DNA of 64,000 nucleotides from Aureimonas psammosilenae. Its GTDB lineage: Bacteria; Pseudomonadota; Alphaproteobacteria; Rhizobiales; Rhizobiaceae. The DNA lies in contig NZ_WEZG01000001.1 of the NCBI RefSeq assembly GCF_009176975.1, positions 496,001-560,000 of the forward strand, given 5' to 3'. The position numbers and the translations under genes are program-made. This document shows, piece after piece, positions 34,038 through 42,606 of the stretch. The stretch's first letter is position 1; each line of letters starts with the position of its first letter. The notes beneath the pieces are model-generated. The model was not told the DNA's origin. It saw only the letters and a list, made by a program, of their open reading frames with translations, and did no database searches.

Positions 34038-34799
34038 ATGAGGAAACTTGCGCTCGTCACCGGCGGCAATACGGGCATCGGCCGCGTTCTGGCTTTGGCT
34101 TTCGCCAAGGCCGGCCACGACGTCGCCTTTTCCTGGGTCTCGCGGCCGGACATGGCCGAAAGCCTCGTCGCCGAGATCGAGGCCCGTGGCGTGTCCGCGA
34201 TGGGGTTGCCTTGCGATGTCGGGGTCGAGGCCGAGGTGCTGGCTTTCTTCGACGCTGCGGAAAGACAGTTCGAACGCGCCCCCGATATCCTCGTCAACAA
34301 TGCCGGCATCCAGACCTGGGCGCCGCTTCTGGATCTTGACGAAAGCGATTGGGATGCGGTGATCCGCACCAATCTGAAAGGCACGTTCCTGAACACGCGG
34401 GAAGCCGGCCGGCGCATGGTGGCGGCGGGCAAGGGCGGCGCGATCGTCAATATCGGCTCGGGCTGCAACAAGCTCGCCTTCCCGAACCTCGTGGACTACA
34501 CGGCCTCCAAGGGCGGCATCGAGCAGTTCACCAAGTCGGCGGCGGTGGAACTCGGCCACCACGGCATCCGTGTGAATTGCGTGGCGCCCGGCGCGATCAT
34601 CAACGAGCGCACGGTGGCGGAAGCGCCGGATTACGCGGCGAGCTGGTCGGCGATCACGCCGCTGCGCCGCGTCGGCACGGCGGACGACATCGTCGGACCG
34701 GTCTTGTTTCTGGCGGGCGAGAATGCCGCTTTCGTCACCGGTCAGACGCTTTGGGTCGATGGCGGCGTCTTCACCCAGGCGAACTGGCCGCAGCGCTAG
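34038..34799 (+). CDS. SDR family oxidoreductase
   Basis: 253 aa classical short-chain dehydrogenase. Cofactor site TGGNTGIG (about 8-15), NNAG, catalytic Ser in IGSGCNK and YTASK, and NCVAPGAI follow the standard order. The family member resembles glucose 1-dehydrogenase/3-oxoacyl-ACP reductase-type enzymes, and the substrate is unknown. The ATG at 34038 is chosen because AGGGAAGG lies 7 nt upstream; the in-frame ATG at 34020 has no such site. It is convergent with the histidine kinase gene, 3 nt between stops. Confidence 0.92.
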   Translation: MRKLALVTGGNTGIGRVLALAFAKAGHDVAFSWVSRPDMAESLVAEIEARGVSAMGLPCDVGVEAEVLAFFDAAERQFERAPDILVNNAGIQTWAPLLDLDESDWDAVIRTNLKGTFLNTREAGRRMVAAGKGGAIVNIGSGCNKLAFPNLVDYTASKGGIEQFTKSAAVELGHHGIRVNCVAPGAIINERTVAEAPDYAASWSAITPLRRVGTADDIVGPVLFLAGENAAFVTGQTLWVDGGVFTQANWPQR

Positions 34800-34802
34800 T
34801 AT

Positions 34803-36236
34803 CTATTTCGGCAGGGTGATCGCGGCGCGAAGTCCGCCGCCCGCTCCTTGCCCGAGCATCACGTCGCCGCCGTGCTGGCGCGCGATGGTGCGGGCGATCG
34901 ACAGGCCGAGGCCGACGCCGCCGGTTTCCCGGTTGCGCGATTCTTCCAGCCGGAAGAAGGGCGCGAAGACGTCTTCGCGGCGCTCAGGTGGAATGCCGGG
35001 ACCGTCGTCCTCGACGCCGATCTCGATCCCCTCGCTCGCGACCTTGATGCCGACCCGCGCCCGCTCGCCGTAGCGCACGGCGTTTTCCACGAGGTTGCGC
35101 ACGGCGCGGCGCAGGGCGTCCGGCCGGCAGCGATAAGGAACGCGGGAGCCGGGGGTGAAGGACACATCCGCTCCGACTTCCGCCAGATCCTCGCAGAGGC
35201 TTTCCACCAGCGTTTCCAGATCGACGTTGCGGGTTTCCTCCGAGGCGATGTCCTGCCGCGCCAGCGCCAGGATCGCTTCCGTCATCGAGCGCATCTCCTC
35301 GATGGTCGCGACCATGCGCGATTGCAGTTCCTCGTCCTCCACGAACTCGGTGCGAAGGCGAAGCGTCGTCAGGGGCGTTCGCAGATCGTGGCCGATCGCG
35401 GCCAGCATGCGCGTCCGGTCTTCCACGAAGCGCTGGAGCCGTTCCTGCATCCGGTTGAAGGCGATCGCCGTGTGGCGGATGTCGTCCGGCCCGGTTTCGG
35501 GCAGGGGAACTGTCGGCTCGCCGCGCCCGAGCGTTTCGGCGGCCTCGGTCAACTGCGCCAGGGGCTTCGTGATGCGGCGGATCACAACCACCGCCACCAG
35601 CGCCACGAGAGCCGCCGTCAGGCCGAAGGTCAGCGGGATGGGCGTCGACAGGATCGTGTCCGAGAAGTGGTTGTAGTAAGAGGCGTTGAACACCGTCCCG
35701 TCGCCGAGCGGCACGCTGATGCCGAGGCCGACATTGTCGGCGAAGGTGAAGGCGCGGGCATCGAGCGGGAGGTCGGCCGGCCAGTCTTCGGGCGGCGAGC
35801 GCGTATCCGCGATGCGGGCATCGGCCAGCGCGGCCGCCGCCGGGGCCGAACCGGCTGCCGGCCGTATCTCGGGCTCGACGCCCGCGATCCCCGCATCCGC
35901 GGCCCGCAGGAGATCGGACAAGGGCACCGCGAACTGCAGCCGCATGACCGGCAGCCAGATCGAAGGCTCCGCGCCGTGCCCCGAGCCGATCCAGAAGCGC
36001 GTATATTCCGTGCCGCTGGCGAGCGCGACGCGGTCGCGCAAGGTGGGCGGCACGGCTTCCACGAGACGGGCGATCGTCATCGTGCGGTCCATGAACTCGG
36101 TCCGCTCCAGATTCTCCAGAACCTGCTTGCGCTCCTGCCAGACGAACAGGAAGGATACGATCTGCGACAGGAGAAGCGCGCCGAGAATGGCGGCGACGAG
36201 CCGGCCGGTGAGGCTTTTCCGCCACCAGCTCGTCAT
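34803..36236 (-). CDS. Sensor histidine kinase (HAMP type)
   Basis: 477 aa. TM1 at about 11-32, a periplasmic sensor domain of about 170 residues with an Ala-rich insertion, TM2 at about 202-220, HAMP, HisKA with AAIGHDLRTPLTTLR (H283), then HATPase_c with NLVENAVRYG, DDGPGIP and GVGLGLSIA. The start at 36236 lies in an ATGA overlap with the regulator gene. With the OmpR-type regulator it probably controls the divergent RND efflux operon in response to envelope stress or a toxic compound (inference). Confidence 0.94.
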   Translation of the reverse strand: MTSWWRKSLTGRLVAAILGALLLSQIVSFLFVWQERKQVLENLERTEFMDRTMTIARLVEAVPPTLRDRVALASGTEYTRFWIGSGHGAEPSIWLPVMRLQFAVPLSDLLRAADAGIAGVEPEIRPAAGSAPAAAALADARIADTRSPPEDWPADLPLDARAFTFADNVGLGISVPLGDGTVFNASYYNHFSDTILSTPIPLTFGLTAALVALVAVVVIRRITKPLAQLTEAAETLGRGEPTVPLPETGPDDIRHTAIAFNRMQERLQRFVEDRTRMLAAIGHDLRTPLTTLRLRTEFVEDEELQSRMVATIEEMRSMTEAILALARQDIASEETRNVDLETLVESLCEDLAEVGADVSFTPGSRVPYRCRPDALRRAVRNLVENAVRYGERARVGIKVASEGIEIGVEDDGPGIPPERREDVFAPFFRLEESRNRETGGVGLGLSIARTIARQHGGDVMLGQGAGGGLRAAITLPK

Positions 36237-36952
36237 GCGGCCGAGACCTCGGCGGCGAGGCGATAACCGCCGCCCCAATGCGTCTGGATCAGCGACGGGT
36301 TCTTCGGGTCCGCTTCCACCTTCTTGCGCAGGCGGCTGACCTGATTGTCGATGGAGCGGTCGAAGGCGTCGCCCTCGCGCCCGACGGTGAGTTCCAGAAG
36401 CTGGTCGCGGGTCAGAACGAGGCCGGGATGTTCCACGAAGACCTTGAGAAGCCGGAACTCGGCCGTGGAAAGCGAGACCGACACGCCGTCCGCGCCTTGC
36501 AATTCGCGCCGCCCGAGATCCAGAAGCCAGTCGCCGAAGCGCACCGTCTTGCCGAGCGGCAGGTCGAGATGGCTCGGCACTGCGTTGACCCGGCGCAGCA
36601 CCGCCTTGATGCGGGCGAGCAACTCGCGTGCGCTGAAGGGTTTGGTGAGGTAGTCGTCGGCGCCGAGTTCCAGGCCGACGACCCGGTCCGTCTCATCCGC
36701 CACCGCCGTTAAAAAGATGATCGGCACGTTGCTTGTGGCGCGCAGGTCCCGGCAAAGGGCAAGGCCGTCCTCGCCCGGCATCATGATGTCGAGAACCACG
36801 AGATCCGGCTTGGCGGTCTGCATGATGCGGCGAAGCGCGCGCCCGCCATCGGCCACGCTGACGCGATAGCCCTGACCGACCAGATATTTGCGAACGAGTT
36901 CGCGGATTTCCTGATGGTCGTCGACCACCACGATATGGTGAGCGGACGCCAT
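36233..36952 (-). CDS. OmpR-family response regulator
   Basis: 239 aa: receiver domain with VVVDDH (D11/D12), phosphorylation site VLDIMMPG (D55) and LTKPFSAREL, then a winged-helix DNA-binding domain with LSTAEFRLLKVFVEHPG and DRSIDNQVSRLRKKVE. The gene is first in the two-gene unit with its kinase (4-nt overlap) and divergent from the efflux operon. The 46-bp dyad between them (37027-37072) is its most likely binding region. Confidence 0.95.
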   Translation of the reverse strand: MASAHHIVVVDDHQEIRELVRKYLVGQGYRVSVADGGRALRRIMQTAKPDLVVLDIMMPGEDGLALCRDLRATSNVPIIFLTAVADETDRVVGLELGADDYLTKPFSARELLARIKAVLRRVNAVPSHLDLPLGKTVRFGDWLLDLGRRELQGADGVSVSLSTAEFRLLKVFVEHPGLVLTRDQLLELTVGREGDAFDRSIDNQVSRLRKKVEADPKNPSLIQTHWGGGYRLAAEVSAA

Positions 36953-37026
36953 GGACGACCCTCGCTTCTGCGTTGTGCTTCGTCTTCCGCTCTAGAACAG
37001 GCCGGCGGGGAACGGGCGGGAAAAAT

Positions 37027-37072
37027 TGTATCGCGATGTCCCGAAAACCCCGGTTCGGGCGATGTTGATACA
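37027..37072. promoter_or_regulatory. 46-bp symmetric dyad between regulator and efflux operon
   Basis: TGTATC-N7-CCCGAA-N8-TTCGGG-N7-GATACA: both arm pairs are perfect and equally spaced about one centre. GCGATGT is also directly repeated at 37033-37039 and 37059-37065, a 26-nt period. The site lies 74 nt from the regulator start and 99 nt from the efflux start, so it could control both directions. Confidence 0.5.
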
Positions 37073-37171
37073 CTTTGCGACAAAGCGCCATCGCCCTGAC
37101 AAACTGCCGATGCTGCACTGCGTTAAGACGCTTCTGACTTTTGGGGCTTCGGCTCTCCCGGAAAGGCCTTC

Positions 37172-38443
37172 ATGCTCTTCGCTTCCCCCGCCCGGACCCG
37201 CCGGATCGTCGTTGCCGCCATGCTGGCCGCAGCCGCCGCGCCGCTCGCGGCCTGCACGGAATCCGCGCCCACCGCGTCCGCATCCGCAAAGCAGGCCGTG
37301 CCGCCGCCCGAGGTCGGCTTCGTCACGCTGCGCCCCGAGGAAGTGGCGATCCGCAGCGACATGGCCGGCCGCGTGGTGTCCTTTCGCTCGGCCGATGTTC
37401 GCCCGCAGGTGGGTGGCATCGTCGAGGAGCGGGTGTTCGAGCCGGGAAGCCGGGTGAAGGCGGGCGACGTCCTGTTCCGCATCGATCCGCGCCCGTATCA
37501 GGCCGCGCTCGCCTCGTCCGAAGCCTCGCTCGCCAAGTATCGCGCGGCGCTGCCGAGCGTCCAGGCGAAGGCCGAACGCTACGCCAACCTGTCGTCGTCC
37601 GCCATCGTCAGCCAGCAGGACCGGGAGGACGCGCAATCGCTGTTTCTCCAGACGAAGGCCGACATCGCGGCGGCGGAAGCGGCGGTCGAGACCGCGCGCA
37701 TCAATCTCGGCTATACCGAGATCAAGGCGCCGATCGACGGCGTGACGGGCACGACCAACGTCAATGCCGGCACGCTTCTGACGGCGGGCCAGAGCGAGGT
37801 CGTCGCCACGATCCGGCAGCTCGACCCGATCTATGTCGACCTCACCGAATCGTCGGGCAACCTCATCCGCCACCGGGCGCAGCTTCAGGCCGGCTCGTTC
37901 CGCTCCGCCTTCGGCGACGAAGCCTCGCCGCCCGAGATCTCGCTGAGCTTCGCGGACGGCACCCCCTATGCGCGCAAGGGCGCTATCGAGGCGCGCGAGC
38001 GCTTCGTGTCCGAAACCACCAGCAGCTTCACCATCCGCTCGCGCTTCGACAATCCCGATGCCGTGCTTCTGCCCGGCATGTATGTGCGCGCGGCGCTGAA
38101 GGTCGGCATCAACGACAACGGCTTTCTCGTTCCCCAGCGCGCCGTGTCACGCAACAACCGGGGCGAGCCAACGGCCATGTTCGTGAAGAACGACGACACG
38201 GTGGAGAACCGGGTCCTGACCATCTCAACCGATATCGGCAGCGACTGGGTGGTGACGTCGGGCGTGAAGGACGGCGACCGCATCGTGGTGGACGGGTTCC
38301 AGAAGCTCCAAGTCGGGAAACCGGTTTCGCCGGTTGAAGTGATCCTCGACGAGAACGGCGTGGCAAAGCCCGTTTCCGCGCAGCCGGTGGCCGATGCCAC
38401 GACGACCGGCAAGCCACAGGTGACGGCGGAGGCGAAGGACTGA
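37172..38443 (+). CDS. RND efflux periplasmic adaptor lipoprotein
   Basis: 423 aa. The N-terminus is a lipoprotein signal with lipobox LAAC (Cys28), anchoring the protein to the inner membrane. Then come the split biotinyl/lipoyl domain (RPQVGGIVEERVFEPGSRVK and INLGYTEIKAPIDGVTGTT), an alpha-hairpin between them, a beta-barrel and the membrane-proximal domain. AcrA/MexA-type. It links the RND pump encoded 4 nt downstream to an outer-membrane channel. No TolC-like channel gene is in the operon. Confidence 0.95.
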   Translation: MLFASPARTRRIVVAAMLAAAAAPLAACTESAPTASASAKQAVPPPEVGFVTLRPEEVAIRSDMAGRVVSFRSADVRPQVGGIVEERVFEPGSRVKAGDVLFRIDPRPYQAALASSEASLAKYRAALPSVQAKAERYANLSSSAIVSQQDREDAQSLFLQTKADIAAAEAAVETARINLGYTEIKAPIDGVTGTTNVNAGTLLTAGQSEVVATIRQLDPIYVDLTESSGNLIRHRAQLQAGSFRSAFGDEASPPEISLSFADGTPYARKGAIEARERFVSETTSSFTIRSRFDNPDAVLLPGMYVRAALKVGINDNGFLVPQRAVSRNNRGEPTAMFVKNDDTVENRVLTISTDIGSDWVVTSGVKDGDRIVVDGFQKLQVGKPVSPVEVILDENGVAKPVSAQPVADATTTGKPQVTAEAKD

Positions 38444-38447
38444 TCCG

Positions 38448-41400
38448 ATGGCGCAATTCTTCATCCGCCGCCCGGTCTTCGCCTGGGTGATCGCCATCGC
38501 GATCATGCTGGGCGGCCTTCTCGGCCTGACGCAGCTTTCGATCTCGCGCTATCCCGACATCGCCCCGCCGAACGTTCGCATCTCGGCGACCTATCCGGGC
38601 GCGAGCGCCGCGACCCTTGAAAACTCGGTGACCAAGATCATCGAGCAGAACATGACCGGGCTCGACGGTCTTCTCTACATGGCGTCGAACTCCACCTCCG
38701 CCGGCACCGCCTCGATCACCCTGACCTTCCGGAACGGGACCGATCCCGACATCGCGCAGGTGCAGACGCAGAACAAGCTGGCGCAGGTGACCTCGCAGTT
38801 GCCCGAAGCCGTGCAGCGCCAGGGCCTGACCGTGTCGAAGTCCTCGTCCGGCATCCTGATGGTGGCCGCGCTGACGTCCAACAACCCGGCTTATTCCTCC
38901 ATCGACCTCGCCGATCTCGTGTCCACCAATCTGGAGGATGCGATCCGCCGCGTGCCGGGCGTCGGCGACCTCAACATCTTCGGCTCGGGCTATGCCATGC
39001 GCATCTGGCTCGATCCGGCCAAGCTCGCGCAGTTCCAACTGACGCCGGGCGATGTCAGCTCGGCGGTGTCGGCGCAGAACACGCAGGTCTCCGTCGGCCA
39101 GCTCGGCGCGACGCCGGCCGCGCCCGGCGCGCAGATGAACTTCACCATCACCTCGCAAAGCCAGCTTCAAACGCCCGACGAGTTCCGCTCGATCATCCTG
39201 AAGACCGCCACGGACGGCTCGCTCGTCACGATCGGCGATGTCGCGCGGGTGGAGATGGGCGCGGAAAGCTACAATACGAGCGCGCGCTACAACGGCCGGC
39301 CGGCCGCCGGTTTCGGCGTGAATCTTGCCGCCGGGGCCAACGCCATCGACACGGCGGAAGGCGTGCAGGCGGCGCTGGAAACCCTGAAGAACGCGCTGCC
39401 GCCCGACGTTCAGGTGGTTTATCCCAACGACACGACGCCCTTCGTGAAGCTTTCGATCGAGAAGGTCGTGCACACGCTGATCGAGGCGGTGGTGCTCGTC
39501 TTCATCGTGATGCTCGTGTTCCTGCAGAACTGGCGCGCGACGCTGATCCCCACCATCGCGGTGCCCGTCGTGCTCCTCGGCACCTTCGGCGTCCTGGCGG
39601 TCGCCGGCTATTCCATCAACACCCTCACCATGTTCGCCATGGTGCTCGCCATCGGCCTTCTCGTGGACGACGCGATCGTGGTGGTGGAAAACGTCGAGCG
39701 CGTGATGGAGGAGGAGGGGCTTCCTCCCCGCGAGGCGACGGAAAAGTCGATGCGCGAGATCACCGGCGCGCTTGTCGGCATCGCGCTCGTCCTGTCGGCC
39801 GTGTTCCTGCCGATGGCCTTCTTCGGCGGCTCGGTCGGCATCATCTACCAGCAGTTCTCCATCACCATCGTCACCGCCATGCTCCTGTCGGTAGTGGTGG
39901 CCGTGGTGCTGACGCCAGCGCTTTGCGCCACCATGCTGAAACCGACGCATGGGAGCCGAAAGAACTGGTTCTTCCGGGGCTTCAACAAGGGGTTCGGCAA
40001 GCTGACCAACGGCTACGAGCGCTCCACCGGCGGTCTCGTCGCACGGCCCTTCCGCTTCCTCATCGTGTTTCTCCTGATCTGCGGCGGCGCGGCCTTTCTG
40101 TTCGGCCGCCTGCCGTCCTCGTTCCTGCCGCCCGAGGACCAGGGCGTGTTGATGACGCAGATCGAACTTCCCGTCGGTGCCACGAAGGCGCGCACGACGG
40201 AGGTTCTGGCCCAGGTCGAGGGCTATTACCTCGACAAGGAAAAGGCCAATGTCGACGGCGTCTTCGCCACGCAGGGTTTCTCCTTCGGCGGACAGGGCCA
40301 GAACCTCGCCATGGCCTTCGTGCGGCTGAAGCCCTTCGACCAGCGTGGCGGAAACGGCCAGGATGCCGCGTCGATCGCCGGCCGCGCCATGAAGGCTTTC
40401 GCCAAGATCCGCGACGCGCGCGTCGTGGCTTTGTCTCCCCCTGCGCTTCCCGGCATGGGCCAGTCCGGCGGCTTCGAGATGTATCTGCAGGATTCGGGCG
40501 GCCAGGGCCGCGAAGCGCTCGCCGCCGCCGGCCAGCGCCTTCTCCAGGCGGCCGGTGCCGATTCGGCGCTCACCGGCGTTCGCCGCAACGGCACGCCCGA
40601 ACAGCCGCAGCTCGACGTGAAGATCGACCATCAGATGGCCGGCGCGCTCGGCCTGTCCGTATCCGCCGTCAACGACGTCCTGTCGAAGGCCTGGGCCGGA
40701 ACCTATGTCAACGACTTCGACAACAAGGGCCGCATCAAGCCGGTCTATGTCCAGGCCGACGCGCCGTTCCGCACGATCCCGAGCGACATCGACCGCTGGT
40801 ATGCGCGCAACGATGCCGGCGAGATGGTGCCATTCTCTGCCTTCACGCAGATCGCCTGGGATCAGGGTCCGGCGCGATTGGAGCGCTTCAACGGCATCTC
40901 GGCCGTCAACATCCAGGGCTCGGCCGCGTCCGGCACCTCGTCCGGCGAGGCGATGGCCAGGATGGAGGCGATGGTGGCCGATCTCGGGCCCGGCTGGAGC
41001 GTCGACTGGAGCGGGTTGTCCTATCAGGAACGGCTGTCGGGAAGCCAAGCCCCGCTTCTCTATGCCCTGTCGGTGCTGGTCGTGTTCCTGTGCCTCGCCG
41101 CGCTCTACGAGAGCTGGACGGTGCCCTTCTCGGTGATCCTCGCCGTGCCGATCGGCGTCTTCGGCGCCCTCGTCGCGACCACGCTGACGGGACTTCAGAA
41201 CGACATCTACTTCAAGGTCGGGCTTCTCACGACCATCGGCCTTGCCGCCAAGAACGCCATCCTGATCGTGGAATTCGCCCGCGATCTTCAGGCGGCGGGC
41301 AAACCGCTGCGCGAAGCGGTGCTCCAAGCGGCGAGGCTGCGGCTGAGGCCGATCCTGATGACCTCCTTCGCCTTCATTCTCGGCGTTCTGCCGCTCGCGA

Positions 41401-41591
41401 TCGCGACCGGGGCAGGGGCGGGCGCGCAGCGGGCCATCGGCGTCGGCGTGATGGGCGGCATGATCGCCGCGACCGTTCTCGGCATCTTCTTCGTGCCGCT
41501 GTTCTACGCGGTAGTGGTGGGCCTCAGCGAGAAGATGAAGCGCCGTCCGCCGGAAACCGCGCAGCAGCCGATGCCGGAGCCGGCGGAATAG
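38448..41591 (+). CDS. RND efflux pump, HAE1 family (AcrB/MexB-like)
   Basis: 1047 aa, the normal length. N-terminus MAQFFIRRPVFAWVIAIAIM, TM4 motif GLLVDDAIVVVENVERVMEE with the proton-relay Asp pair, the porter-domain segments typical of multidrug pumps and TM10-12 near the C-terminus (GLAAKNAILIVEFARDLQAA with the relay Lys). It exports hydrophobic drugs, bile-salt-like or plant compounds by proton antiport together with the upstream adaptor. It begins 4 nt after the adaptor stop and is followed by a hairpin at 41604. Confidence 0.96.
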   Translation: MAQFFIRRPVFAWVIAIAIMLGGLLGLTQLSISRYPDIAPPNVRISATYPGASAATLENSVTKIIEQNMTGLDGLLYMASNSTSAGTASITLTFRNGTDPDIAQVQTQNKLAQVTSQLPEAVQRQGLTVSKSSSGILMVAALTSNNPAYSSIDLADLVSTNLEDAIRRVPGVGDLNIFGSGYAMRIWLDPAKLAQFQLTPGDVSSAVSAQNTQVSVGQLGATPAAPGAQMNFTITSQSQLQTPDEFRSIILKTATDGSLVTIGDVARVEMGAESYNTSARYNGRPAAGFGVNLAAGANAIDTAEGVQAALETLKNALPPDVQVVYPNDTTPFVKLSIEKVVHTLIEAVVLVFIVMLVFLQNWRATLIPTIAVPVVLLGTFGVLAVAGYSINTLTMFAMVLAIGLLVDDAIVVVENVERVMEEEGLPPREATEKSMREITGALVGIALVLSAVFLPMAFFGGSVGIIYQQFSITIVTAMLLSVVVAVVLTPALCATMLKPTHGSRKNWFFRGFNKGFGKLTNGYERSTGGLVARPFRFLIVFLLICGGAAFLFGRLPSSFLPPEDQGVLMTQIELPVGATKARTTEVLAQVEGYYLDKEKANVDGVFATQGFSFGGQGQNLAMAFVRLKPFDQRGGNGQDAASIAGRAMKAFAKIRDARVVALSPPALPGMGQSGGFEMYLQDSGGQGREALAAAGQRLLQAAGADSALTGVRRNGTPEQPQLDVKIDHQMAGALGLSVSAVNDVLSKAWAGTYVNDFDNKGRIKPVYVQADAPFRTIPSDIDRWYARNDAGEMVPFSAFTQIAWDQGPARLERFNGISAVNIQGSAASGTSSGEAMARMEAMVADLGPGWSVDWSGLSYQERLSGSQAPLLYALSVLVVFLCLAALYESWTVPFSVILAVPIGVFGALVATTLTGLQNDIYFKVGLLTTIGLAAKNAILIVEFARDLQAAGKPLREAVLQAARLRLRPILMTSFAFILGVLPLAIATGAGAGAQRAIGVGVMGGMIAATVLGIFFVPLFYAVVVGLSEKMKRRPPETAQQPMPEPAE

Positions 41592-41603
41592 GCCGAAAGC
41601 GAT

Positions 41604-41632
41604 CGGGCCGCCTCCCGAAGGAGTGCGGCCCG
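41604..41632 (+). terminator. Hairpin after the RND operon
   Basis: CGGGCCGC pairs perfectly with GCGGCCCG, and inner CTCC/GGAG extends the stem around CGAA, 12 bp in total with one bulged T. It lies 12 nt after the pump stop. No T-run follows, so it may act as a Rho-independent-like or mRNA-stabilising hairpin. Confidence 0.55.
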
Positions 41633-41698
41633 AACCATTCCCTGATTATCCATTTAATTAGTAGATAATTCTTTCCGCGACTCCGTCTCGCCCGTTAG

Positions 41699-41739
41699 CT
41701 TTTCCGTGCCGGCCTTATTCCGGCCCCCGCGAAAAGGAG
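41699..41739 (+). promoter_or_regulatory. Leader hairpin overlapping a ribosome site
   Basis: CTTTT (41699-41703) and GCCGG (41708-41712) can pair with CCGGC (41720-41724) and AAAAG (41732-41736), an imperfect hairpin whose 3' arm covers the start of the AAGGAG ribosome site (41734-41739) of the 65-aa gene. Upstream (41655-41669) is an AT-rich dyad AATTA-GTAGA-TAATT, likely near the promoter. Translational gating is inference. Confidence 0.35.
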
Positions 41740-41746
41740 CGAACCC

Positions 41747-41944
41747 ATGCGGACGAGACTGGCGGCGATGTTGGCTCATGTCGTGTCTGGAAGACGCCGC
41801 CGCCCCGATCGTGCCCAGCACCGGCAGATCCTCGCCATGCTGGACGAGGGCGTCGGGCACGGCGCCATCTGCAAGCGGTTCGGCTATGCGCCGAAGGATG
41901 TCGACGTGATCTTGCGCCTCCATCGCGGTCGCGACGGGGAATGA
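41747..41944 (+). CDS. 65-aa helix-turn-helix microprotein
   Basis: 65 aa, strongly basic N-terminus (VVSGRRRRPDRAQHR) and a C-terminal helix-turn-helix-like segment ILAMLDEGVGHGAICKRFGY followed by APKDVDVILRLHRGRD. The arrangement resembles the HTH of small DNA-binding proteins that recruit to a repeat-scanning recognition helix, but I recognise no family. An ideal AAAAGGAG ribosome site 7 nt before the ATG is the best evidence that it is real. It lies alone between the RND operon and the convergent YbaK gene. Confidence 0.55.
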   Translation: MRTRLAAMLAHVVSGRRRRPDRAQHRQILAMLDEGVGHGAICKRFGYAPKDVDVILRLHRGRDGE

Positions 41945-41959
41945 CGACCCCGAAAGCTT

Positions 41960-42433
41960 TCAAGCCTCTTCCGGGTCGCGGCAGACATCCACCCATTCCG
42001 CGTTGCTGAGCACCGCCAGGCGTTCGGGCGTCAGGCGCACCGCGCTGTGCGTCGAGCCGGCGGCGGGCAGCACCTCGGCGAAATCCTTCAACCGCGCGTC
42101 GCAATAAACGGGCAGCGGCTGCGCGAGGCCGAAGGGGCAAACGCCGCCGACCGGATGGCCGGTGACGGCAGCGACTTCTTCGGCCCCCAGCATCGAGACC
42201 TTGCCCCCGAAAGCGCGCTTCGCTTTGGCGTTGTCGAGCCGCGCATCGCCCCGCGCGACGAGAAGGAAGCGCTTTTCCCCGACGCGAAGCGACAGCGTCT
42301 TGGCGATCTGGCCCGGCTGGACCCCGAAGGTCGCGGCCGCAAGCTCCACGGTCGCGGTGGAGCTTTCCGGCTCGATGACGGCGATGTCGGGCGCATGTTC
42401 GCTGAGGAAGGCTTTCACGGATTCGAGGCTCAT
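41960..42433 (-). CDS. YbaK/ProX-family aminoacyl-tRNA deacylase
   Basis: 157 aa from the ATG at 42433 (AAGGAAA upstream; an in-frame ATG 21 codons earlier adds unconserved residues). The YbaK/EbsC editing fold is shown by ELAAATFGVQPGQIAKTLSL, the conserved Lys in QIAKTL, FLLVARGDARLDNAKAK, and GHPVGGVCPFGL with the GxxP substrate loop. These trans-editing enzymes deacylate mischarged tRNAs such as Cys- or Ala-tRNAPro. The exact tRNA specificity is not visible. Confidence 0.9.
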   Translation of the reverse strand: MSLESVKAFLSEHAPDIAVIEPESSTATVELAAATFGVQPGQIAKTLSLRVGEKRFLLVARGDARLDNAKAKRAFGGKVSMLGAEEVAAVTGHPVGGVCPFGLAQPLPVYCDARLKDFAEVLPAAGSTHSAVRLTPERLAVLSNAEWVDVCRDPEEA

Positions 42434-42542
42434 CTGCCGTTGTTTCCTTGGGGTCGAAGATTCATTCCACTTGGCGCAAAGCGGGGGTGAACCCAAGGCT
42501 CGGAGGCGAAGGAGCTTTCGTTTCGGGTGAAAATCGGTAGAA

Positions 42543-42564
42543 CCGGCAAAAATGCCGGCTTTGT
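42543..42564 (+). other. Small hairpin in the leader of the TPR-der unit
   Basis: CCGGCA (42543-42548) pairs with TGCCGG (42553-42558) around AAAA, followed by CTTTG. It is terminator-like but short and lies 49 nt before the TPR gene start, so it may be part of its leader. The 110 nt to its left hold nothing I recognise. Confidence 0.3.
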
Positions 42565-42606
42565 TCGCGCTTTTGCGCGAGATGACGCCCGCCCCGTCCG
42601 GACGAC

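Noticed and set aside
38109-41327. Minus-strand open frame of 1072 codons
   Set aside because: It lies wholly antisense to the RND pump and adaptor genes, whose sequences are unmistakable. The antisense protein is rich in Arg, His, Gly and Asp without any fold; long antisense frames are usual in GC-rich DNA.
41706-41909. 67-codon frame overlapping the HTH microprotein
   Set aside because: It has no ribosome site and its product is Cys/Trp/Ser-rich without a pattern; the frame at 41747 has an ideal ribosome site and a helix-turn-helix.
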